Of a DNA stretch of 64,000 nt, positions 58,085 to 64,000 are shown one piece after another; within the stretch, counting starts at the first letter, position 1; the number at the start of each line of letters is the position of its first letter. Origin of the DNA: Catenulispora acidiphila DSM 44928 (lineage in GTDB: Bacteria; Actinomycetota; Actinomycetes; Streptomycetales; Catenulisporaceae); assembly GCF_000024025.1 (NCBI RefSeq), contig NC_013131.1, positions 6,076,001-6,140,000 of the forward strand. The letters run 5' to 3'. The translations under genes were made by a program, and so were the position numbers. Under the pieces are notes generated by a model. That model was not told the origin of the DNA, made no database searches, and saw only the letters and a list, made by a program, of their open reading frames with translations.

Positions 58085-59746
58085 CTACCCCTCCGCGAGC
58101 CGCCCCGAGTCGAACACCGTCCGCCCCCGCACCACCGTGCGCGCCGCGGTCGGCAGCGGACGCCCCGGCGTCAGGTCCGGGAGTCCCGGCACGCCCGAGC
58201 GCGGGTCGGTGGACCACGCCGAGAGCCGCTCGTCGGCCGCCTGCACCACCACGTCCTGCGGCGCGACGTCCCACACCGCGAACGTCGCCGGCTCGCCGAC
58301 CCGCAGCACGCCGGTCGCGGTCGCCGCCGCGCCGAGCGCGCGCCAGCCGCCGCGGGTGTGCGCGGCGAACGCCGCCCGGACCGAGATGCGGTGCTCGGGG
58401 GTCTGGTGGAACGCCGCGGCGCGTACCGTGCCCCAGGGGTCCAGCGGCGTCACCGGGGCGTCCGAGCCGAACGCCAGCGGCACGCCGGCCTTCTGCAGCG
58501 CCGCGAAGGGGTTCATCGCCTGCGCGCGCTGCGCGCCGAGGCGCTCCACGTACATGCCGTCCGGGCCGCCCCACGCCGCGTCGAACGCCGGCTGCACGCT
58601 CGCCACGATGCCGAAGTCGAGCAGCCGCTGGATGCCGCCGTCCGGGATCATCTCGGCGTGCTCCACGCGGTGTCCGATCCGGTACAGCGCGTCGCGCCCG
58701 ACCTTCGCGGCGGCCGCGTCGAAGCCGTCCAGGAGCGCGGACATCGCCGCGTCGCCGATCGCGTGGAAGCCCGCCTGCATCCCGGCCTGCGTGCATTCGA
58801 CCACGTGCGCCGCCACCTCCTCAGCGCTCGCATACGCGGCGCCGAGGGTGTCCTTGTCGGCGTAGGCGTGGGCCAGGCAGGCGGTGTGCGAGCCGATCGC
58901 GCCGTCCAGGAACAGGTCCCCGCCGGCGCCGACCGCGCCGAGGAACGCCGCCTTCTCCGCTCCGCCGAACTCGCCCCAGTAGCCGAAGACCTCGGGCCCG
59001 ATTCCCGCCAGCCCGGAGGCCAGCACCTGCAGGAAGTCCGCCTCGCCGCCGATGTCCGGGCCGCCGCACTCGTGCAGCGCGCCGATCCCCAGTTCCGCCG
59101 CCCGGCGCAGCGCAGCCGCCTGCAACTCGCCGCGCACGGTCGGGCTCAGCATGCTGAAGGCCGCCTTGCGCACCAGGTGGTGTGCCTGCTGGCGCAGCTG
59201 CCCGGACTCGTCGAAGCCGACCGCGCCGCGCACGTCCGGGACCGCGGCGATCAGCGCCGAGGACGCCAGCGCGCTGTGCACGTCGGCGCGCGACAGATAC
59301 GCCGGCCGACCGCCGACCGCGCGGTCCAGTTCGGCGAGGGAGGGCGCGCGGCGCTCGGGCCAGCGCGATTCGTCCCATCCCTGGCCGATCACCGTCTCGC
59401 CGGCCGGGACGGTCGCGGCGAAGGCGGCGATGCGGTCCAGGGCGGCGGTCAGCGAGGGCGTGTCGTGCAGGTCCAGCCCGGCCACCGCGAGGCCGGTGGA
59501 GGTCAGGTGCACGTGGGCGTCGACGAACGCCGGGGTCACCAGCGCGCCGCGCAGCTCGACGATCTCGTCGACGGAGTCGGCGTGCGCCACGTCCGCCGCG
59601 CTGTCCGAGCCGAGCCAGGCCACCGCGCCGTCCTCGACCAGCATCGCCGTGGCGAACGGCTCCTCCGGCGAGTGAATGGTCCCACCGCGCAGCAGGACGC
59701 GGGCCGGGGTCGGACGGTCGGGGTCGGGCAGGGCGGTGTTCGTCAT
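58085..59746 (-). CDS. YtcJ-like metal-dependent amidohydrolase
   Basis: A 553-residue Amidohydro_3 enzyme. The first metal ligands are in FVDAHVHLTSTG (~74). Later ones are in GFHAIGDAAM, GHRVEHAEM and the catalytic Asp in AFGSDAPVTPLDP. The domain order and length match YtcJ/N-substituted formamide deformylase-like proteins; the natural substrate is unknown. The ATG is at 59744-59746. It lies 55 bp downstream of an Lrp-type regulator on the same strand, which may control it. Confidence 0.88.
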   Translation of the reverse strand: MTNTALPDPDRPTPARVLLRGGTIHSPEEPFATAMLVEDGAVAWLGSDSAADVAHADSVDEIVELRGALVTPAFVDAHVHLTSTGLAVAGLDLHDTPSLTAALDRIAAFAATVPAGETVIGQGWDESRWPERRAPSLAELDRAVGGRPAYLSRADVHSALASSALIAAVPDVRGAVGFDESGQLRQQAHHLVRKAAFSMLSPTVRGELQAAALRRAAELGIGALHECGGPDIGGEADFLQVLASGLAGIGPEVFGYWGEFGGAEKAAFLGAVGAGGDLFLDGAIGSHTACLAHAYADKDTLGAAYASAEEVAAHVVECTQAGMQAGFHAIGDAAMSALLDGFDAAAAKVGRDALYRIGHRVEHAEMIPDGGIQRLLDFGIVASVQPAFDAAWGGPDGMYVERLGAQRAQAMNPFAALQKAGVPLAFGSDAPVTPLDPWGTVRAAAFHQTPEHRISVRAAFAAHTRGGWRALGAAATATGVLRVGEPATFAVWDVAPQDVVVQAADERLSAWSTDPRSGVPGLPDLTPGRPLPTAARTVVRGRTVFDSGRLAEG

Positions 59747-59801
59747 ACCGGACAGTGTCTCGTATGCGGACGGGTGTCGAGGTGCGGCTCGAGCCCGCCG
59801 C

Positions 59802-60251
59802 TCAGGCCGGCGTCGTCCCGCGCATCCGGGCCTCGAACGGCGTGGACAGGACGACCGTGGTCCGGGTGGACACCTCGGCCGCGGTGCGGATCCGGGACAG
59901 CAGGGACTCCAGCTGGCCCGGCGTGCCGACGCGCACCTTGAGGATGTAGTTCTCGTCCCCGGCGACGCTGTAGCAGTCCTCGACCTCTTCCAGACCCTTG
60001 AGCCGGTCCGGCACGTCGTCCGGCGCCGCCGGGTCGATGGGCTTGACCGAGATGAACGCCGTCAGGCTCAAGCCCAGCGCCTCGGGGTCCACCACGGCCC
60101 GGAATCCCCGCAGCACGCCGCGCTCCTCCAGCTTCTGCACCCGCTGGTGCACCGCCGAGGTCGACAACCCGATCAGCTTGCCGAGGTCGGTGTAGCTCAT
60201 CCGGCCGTCGGCGACCAGGGCCGCCACGATGTGCCTGTCGATATCGTCCAC
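59802..60251 (-). CDS. Lrp/AsnC-family regulator
   Basis: A 149-residue regulator with an N-terminal helix-turn-helix (DIDRHIVAALVADGRMSYTDL, then LIGLSTSAVHQRVQKLEERGVLRGF) and a C-terminal RAM ligand-binding domain (EEVEDCYSVAGDENYILKVRV). GTG 60251 is the start. Such proteins form octamers and respond to amino acids. Its position before the amidohydrolase suggests local control of an amine- or amide-degrading step (inference). Confidence 0.92.
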   Translation of the reverse strand: MDDIDRHIVAALVADGRMSYTDLGKLIGLSTSAVHQRVQKLEERGVLRGFRAVVDPEALGLSLTAFISVKPIDPAAPDDVPDRLKGLEEVEDCYSVAGDENYILKVRVGTPGQLESLLSRIRTAAEVSTRTTVVLSTPFEARMRGTTPA

Positions 60252-60378
60252 GCGCCCACGGTAAATCCTGCGGTGCCCGGCCGCCTACACGGCATAGCCT
60301 GCCGGTCGTCGCGATCTACTCGGCCATTTCCGGATTCGGCTTGAGTCTCCATCTACGGGAGGCCGGAAGGTACCTGTC

Positions 60379-61341
60379 ATGAGCGAAGCCCTCTACACCA
60401 TCGGCGACTTGGCGCGGCGCACCGGACTGCCGGTGAAGACCATCCGCTTCTACGCCGACGAGGGCATCGTCCCCGAAACCGGCCGCACCCCGGCCGGCTA
60501 CCGCGTCTACGACATCGGCGCCATAGCCCGCCTGGACCTGGTCCGCACCCTGCGCGAGCTCGGCGTGGACCTCCCGACCGTCCGGCGCGTGCTGGCGCGC
60601 GAGACGACACTGGCCGAGGTCGCAGCCGCGCACGCGGAGGCACTGGACGTCCAGCTTCGCACACTGCGACTCCGGCGCGCGGTGCTCGGCGCGGTAGCCG
60701 CCCGGGGTGCCACCCACCAGGAGATGGACCTGATGCACAGAATCGCCCGCATGTCCGACCTCGAACGCAAGCGCGTCATCGAGGACTTCATCGAGGACAC
60801 CTTCAGCGGCATCGACGCGAACCCAGAGCTCGTCGAACTGGTCCGCGCCGCCACCCCCGACCTCCCCGACGACGCCACCCCCGAGCAGGTCGAAGCCTGG
60901 ATCGAACTCGCCGAACTGACCCAGGACCCAGACTTCCGCACCAGCGTCCGCGCGATGGCCCAGTACCAAGCCGCCGAACGCGCCGAAGGCGACACGACAG
61001 GCCTGCACCACGAACTGACAGCCCTGGTCCGCGAACGCATCACCCAAGCCATCACCGACGGCATCGACCCGCAATCCCCCGCCGCCGACCCCATCATCGC
61101 CGAGCTCGGAGCCCAATACGCCACCACCTTCGGCAAGCCAGACGACCCGGCCCTGCGCGCATGGCTATGGCGCCGCCTGGAGGTAGCAGCCGACCCCCGC
61201 GTGGAACGCTACTGGCGCCTCCTCGCAGCGGTGAACCGATGGCCGGAGCCGGAGACCCTCGGCCCGGTGTTCGAGTGGTTCCAGCGCGCTCTCCGGGTCC
61301 GGATGGGGCACTTGGAGCGGGACGGGGCAGGCGGGGAGTAG
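60379..61341 (+). CDS. MerR-family regulator with long helical C-terminus
   Basis: A 320-residue regulator. The winged helix is YTIGDLARRTGLPVKTIRFYADEG and the rest of the MerR_1 motif runs to residue ~75. The C-terminal ~200 residues are helical and Glu/Ala-rich without metal-binding cysteines, as in drug-sensing MerR proteins of actinomycetes. AAGG precedes ATG 60379. It is divergent from the Lrp gene. The ligand is unknown. Confidence 0.88.
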   Translation: MSEALYTIGDLARRTGLPVKTIRFYADEGIVPETGRTPAGYRVYDIGAIARLDLVRTLRELGVDLPTVRRVLARETTLAEVAAAHAEALDVQLRTLRLRRAVLGAVAARGATHQEMDLMHRIARMSDLERKRVIEDFIEDTFSGIDANPELVELVRAATPDLPDDATPEQVEAWIELAELTQDPDFRTSVRAMAQYQAAERAEGDTTGLHHELTALVRERITQAITDGIDPQSPAADPIIAELGAQYATTFGKPDDPALRAWLWRRLEVAADPRVERYWRLLAAVNRWPEPETLGPVFEWFQRALRVRMGHLERDGAGGE

Positions 61342-61474
61342 CCGGCTCGGTCGCAAGGCGCGCGGAGGCGGTAAGCGCGAGGCTCAGGATGTTGCAGAAT
61401 GTCGCAGGGCAGCGGCTTGGTGCGGGGCGCATTGGCAAGCAGGCGGCCGGCTCGCGGGCAGCCATGTGCTCGGC

Positions 61475-62023
61475 TCACGATGCGGCAGGGCGGCGTTCAT
61501 CGGCATCGTCGTCCTGTGCATCGCCCTCGCCGCCGCCGGTGCTGTCTCCGTCCCCCTCGCCATCAGCCTCAGCCTCGGCCTCGCCTCGCAGCCAGCGGCG
61601 GAGTGTCTCGAAGTCGGCGGTGGTCAGTCCGAGGAGGGCGCGGACGTGGTGGACCAGGGCGCGGCCGGGGTGGTGTTGGGCGATCCAGTCTTGGTCGGCG
61701 GTGGTGACTTCGTCGTCGGCCCAGGCGAAGTCGCGGCCTCGGGCCCATTGGACGATTTGGCGGGTCTTCCAGTGGAGGTCGAAGTGGGCGTCGAGGGCGA
61801 GTTCGGCGGTGGTCGGGTCGTGCCACTCCACGACGGGGAGTCGGGGGAGGCCGATGCGGGGGGCGATCTCGATGTTGGCGCTGTGTTCCCAGGCTGTGGC
61901 CCATACGAGGTCGGCTGGGAGGGCGGACAGGGTGCGGCCCAGGTCGTCGCGGAGGTCGTCGGGTTCGGCGCCGAGGGGGAGGACGACCCCGTCGACGTCG
62001 AGGAACAGCAGCGGCGCGCTCAT
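61475..62023 (-). CDS. HAD-superfamily protein of the Swiss-army-knife RNA-repair type
   Basis: A 182-residue HAD protein. LLFLDVDGVVLPLG supplies the nucleophile Asp and DVD motif. LVWATAWEHSANIEIAPRIGLP is characteristic of the HAD_SAK_2 group (PF18143), and FAWADDEVT carries the acidic motif IV. The C-terminal ~30 residues are an acidic tail. Members are found alone or fused to RNA ligases; activity for the stand-alone form is not established. ATG 62023 is preferred to a GTG three codons upstream. Confidence 0.75.
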   Translation of the reverse strand: MSAPLLFLDVDGVVLPLGAEPDDLRDDLGRTLSALPADLVWATAWEHSANIEIAPRIGLPRLPVVEWHDPTTAELALDAHFDLHWKTRQIVQWARGRDFAWADDEVTTADQDWIAQHHPGRALVHHVRALLGLTTADFETLRRWLRGEAEAEADGEGDGDSTGGGEGDAQDDDADERRPAAS

Positions 62024-62184
62024 ACCGACCACGGTATGTCAGTGTCCTCAGAATGCCAGGGGGTGCGGGGGATCACGCCACCGTACGCCCTCGTACGCCA
62101 CGGCAGTCAGACCCCTGCTCTAGCGTGGGGTACGTCCCGGCGGGTGGCTCGCGGAGTAGCCTGAGGGCCAGTTATCTATCGCCG

Positions 62185-62211
62185 TCAGTCAGCTCAGTCA
62201 GCTCAGTCAGC
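62185..62211 (+). repeat. Three exact 9-bp repeats (TCAGTCAGC) before the integrase-like gene
   Basis: The units at 62185-62193, 62194-62202 and 62203-62211 are identical and end 8 bp before GAGAGGA, the likely ribosome-binding site of the next gene. They may lie in the 5' leader. Confidence 0.85.
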
Positions 62212-62230
62212 TTCACGAGAGGAACGTCGC

Positions 62231-63235
62231 GTGCCGCAGAAGGCGAAGCCGGCGGGTGCGGAGGGCGCCTCGATCGAGGCGTGGACCGAGCGCGTCATCA
62301 CCGAGCGGGAGGTCAGCAAGGCGCGGGCGCGGCAGCTGCGCTGGGTCGCCGGGGAGCTGGCGCTGGTGCGCAACCACGAGGAGTTCCCGTTCCGGGACGC
62401 CTCGAGCGCCGCCGATCTGCTGCAGCCCGGGGCGATAAGCGCCTACCTCGATCTCGCCGCGCGCGGTGAGCTGCGGCGGCGGGCCAAGGCCGGCGACGCC
62501 CGCGCGACCAACGCCTCCATGCGCATCCGGGCCGACTGCCTGAAGATCCTCGGCGAGCACGCCGGGGTGCTGGTCGCCGTCGCCGACCGGCCCGGGCTGC
62601 CGGAGCTGCGCGAGACCGTGGACGGACCGTCGCGCTCCCAGTTGCGCGACTTCCTCGCCAGCCGCGCCGAGCACGTCGGCGCCCCGGCGGCGCGGGTCCG
62701 GCTGTTCGCGCTGATCGGCGTGGAGCTGGACACCGGCGCACGCGTGGGGGAACTCGCGGCGCTGACCCTGGCCGACCTCGCCGACGATCTCAGCACCCTG
62801 CGCATCGTCCGCCGCCCGCAGGCCCGCACCGTCAGCGAAGCGGTGCACGACACCGTCAAGCTCTCCGACGGCAGCCGCGCGGCCCTGCGAGCCTGGCTCG
62901 AGGTACGCGAGACGCTCGTCGAGCCGCTGCACGGAAACGCCAAGGCCCTGTGGGTCTCGGTCATGCCCAACCACGCCGGGCGCCTCAACGTCGAGGGCGA
63001 GGCGATCCGCCGCCCCCCGGGCATGCCCCTGATGCCGCGCGGCATGCAGCGCGCCTACACCCGCGCGGTCGTGGAGGCGAACATGAACCTGGCCGGCTCC
63101 CCCGGCTGGATCCCGCTGCCGGTCCGCTTCGAGCAGCTGCGGCGGGCGGTCACCGAACGCCAGCGGCGCGACCAGGATCAGGACCACCAGACCGGGGACA
63201 CCGACCGCACCGACACCACCGACATCGCAGGCTGA
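62231..63235 (+). CDS. Degenerate tyrosine-recombinase-like (integrase-fold) protein
   Basis: A 334-residue protein. The N-half is a SAM-like helical domain. DTGARVGELAALTL holds the box I Arg (R171), and TVKLSDGSRAAL resembles the beta-hairpin Lys region. Where active recombinases have HxLRH, this reads EQLRR (E301, R304, R305). The chain then ends in a charged tail without the expected nucleophilic Tyr. It is therefore probably a DNA-binding protein without strand-exchange activity. GTG 62231 follows GAGAGGA. No attachment sites or phage genes surround it. Confidence 0.65.
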   Translation: MPQKAKPAGAEGASIEAWTERVITEREVSKARARQLRWVAGELALVRNHEEFPFRDASSAADLLQPGAISAYLDLAARGELRRRAKAGDARATNASMRIRADCLKILGEHAGVLVAVADRPGLPELRETVDGPSRSQLRDFLASRAEHVGAPAARVRLFALIGVELDTGARVGELAALTLADLADDLSTLRIVRRPQARTVSEAVHDTVKLSDGSRAALRAWLEVRETLVEPLHGNAKALWVSVMPNHAGRLNVEGEAIRRPPGMPLMPRGMQRAYTRAVVEANMNLAGSPGWIPLPVRFEQLRRAVTERQRRDQDQDHQTGDTDRTDTTDIAG

Positions 63236-63256
63236 CAACCTCCCACCCACAAAACT

Positions 63257-63290
63257 GCGGCGGCCCGTGGAGAAATCCACGGACCGCCGC
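63257..63290 (+). terminator. Hairpin terminator after the integrase-like gene
   Basis: Arms 63257-63271 and 63276-63290 pair over 15 bp with one mismatch around a GAAA loop. It lies 21 bp after the stop codon and between convergent genes. Confidence 0.8.
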
Positions 63291-63365
63291 TCCCCTATGT
63301 ACTAACGCATGTCCTAACGCAGGATTCAGCAGCCGCTGCTGAAGGTACCCCGTGCGCTGATGACG

Positions 63366-64000
63366 TTACTGCTGCGGCGGCTGCTGGCCGGGCATGTAAC
63401 CGGGCTGCACGGCCTGCGTCGGCTGGTTGGCCGCCGGGTCGTTGTAGCCGCCCCACTGCTGGCCGCCCTGCTGGGGCGGCTGCGGGTTGCCCCACTGCTG
63501 CTGCCCCGGCTGCTGGTCCTGGGCCCGCGGCGGCTGCTGCTGGCCCTGCTGCCCCTGCTGCTGGCCCCAGCCGGCCTGCTGGCCCTGCTGCGGCTGGCCG
63601 TAGCCCTGCTGCCCCGGCTGGCCGTAGCCGGCCTGCTGGCCGTAGCCCGGCTGCTGGTAGCCGCCCTGGCCGAAGCCCGCGGCCGAGCCCGCGGCGGTGG
63701 CGCCGGCCTGGTTGATCGACAGCTGCGCCAGGACCGCGAACACCACCGCGATCAGCGCGGCGGCCAGCGCGACGTACGCGCCGATGCCCAGGCCGATCGA
63801 GTACTTGGTGCCGGGCGGCAGGCCCTCGTTCAGGATCTGCTTCTTGGCGTCGGAGGCCTTGCCGTTGAAGTACAGCGCGCCGATGACGGCGAACACGAAC
63901 GCCCCGCCGCTGCCGCCGACCGCGATCCAGCCGGACAGCGGGGTCTTCATCGTGAACACCATGACCACGCCGGCGATCGCCACGACCGCGGCGATCAGCA
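63366..64000 (-). CDS. Membrane protein with Gln/Gly/Pro/Tyr-rich tail (5' end beyond window)
   Basis: The frame is open to the window end, so the N-terminus is missing; at least 211 residues are visible. Hydrophobic segments (IAAVVAIAGVVMVF; GWIAVGGSGGAFVFAVIGALYF; IGAYVALAAALIAVVFAVLA) are followed by a ~110-residue tail made almost entirely of Q, G, P, Y and W (GYGQPGQQGYGQPQQGQQ and similar). The tail resembles low-complexity sequences that self-associate. No family is recognised. The three visible membrane segments imply at least one more upstream. Confidence 0.7.
   Translation of the reverse strand, partial: LIAAVVAIAGVVMVFTMKTPLSGWIAVGGSGGAFVFAVIGALYFNGKASDAKKQILNEGLPPGTKYSIGLGIGAYVALAAALIAVVFAVLAQLSINQAGATAAGSAAGFGQGGYQQPGYGQQAGYGQPGQQGYGQPQQGQQAGWGQQQGQQGQQQPPRAQDQQPGQQQWGNPQPPQQGGQQWGGYNDPAANQPTQAVQPGYMPGQQPPQQ

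Noticed and set aside
62231-63235. Active prophage or integrative element
   Set aside because: The recombinase-like protein lacks catalytic residues, and no attachment repeats, tRNA or phage genes are nearby.
1-64000. tRNA or rRNA genes
   Set aside because: No cloverleaf with a T-loop GTTCGAATC-type core and no rRNA-like segment were seen; weak matches fall inside clear coding frames.

Overview
The window is very GC-rich and its coding strands show strong third-position GC bias. It carries GTG and TTG starts, RbpA, a chaplin-type secreted protein, F420- and mycothiol-type enzymes, a SARP/AfsR-like regulator and SpoIIE/STAS switch proteins. Together these point to a mycelial, sporulating actinomycete of the Streptomyces/Catenulispora kind (inference; no rRNA or marker tree is available here). 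I see no rRNA, tRNA, CRISPR array, transposase or intact prophage.

Layout. 1-5.4 kb: a complete rhamnose-type ABC importer (rhaT-P-Q-S) with overlapping genes, followed by a degenerate 23-bp tandem repeat. 5.4-13.1 kb: a CPCC protein, a truncated AfsR-like regulator, a secreted sedolisin with cell-wall-binding repeats, a P450 and a DUF6884 protein. 13.1-19.5 kb: a TetR/efflux pair with operator repeats, a 2-hydroxyacid dehydrogenase, a GOLPH3-like protein, a BrkB-family membrane protein and a GT4 glycosyltransferase. 19.5-29.9 kb: small regulators (a probably leaderless winged-helix gene and a STAS protein), a Q-rich DUF2795 protein, HtpG, then a MarR gene followed by a fused four-domain ABC exporter, and uracil-DNA glycosylase on the other strand.

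29.9-35.6 kb: a G-tract-rich leader precedes a same-strand cassette of intracellular subtilase, sigma factor, small conserved protein and TPR-CHAT caspase-like protein. This is a plausible proteolytic signalling unit. 35.6-43.5 kb: metabolic genes on both strands (VOC, crotonase with a KstR-like operator, MBL-fold, DinB, AraC, toroid-fold protein, F420-dependent oxidoreductase), then a three-repeat chaplin-like protein and a Pro-rich exported protein. 44.2-47.1 kb: a GAF-SpoIIE-HATPase switch protein.

47.1-49.2 kb holds the most unusual locus. A GC-trinucleotide microsatellite leads into an intact reading frame that looks like the Cas3 of type I-G (I-U) CRISPR systems. All helicase motifs are lost and the second RecA domain is missing, but the C-terminal HD-nuclease residues are kept. 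No cas gene or CRISPR array is nearby. 49.3-64 kb: a large membrane protein, GDPD plus a UMF1-type transporter, rbpA with a SigR-type promoter, the ppm1/lnt pair, amidohydrolase plus Lrp, MerR, a HAD-SAK protein, a degenerate tyrosine-recombinase-like protein, and a membrane protein with a Q/G/P/Y-rich tail cut off by the window end.
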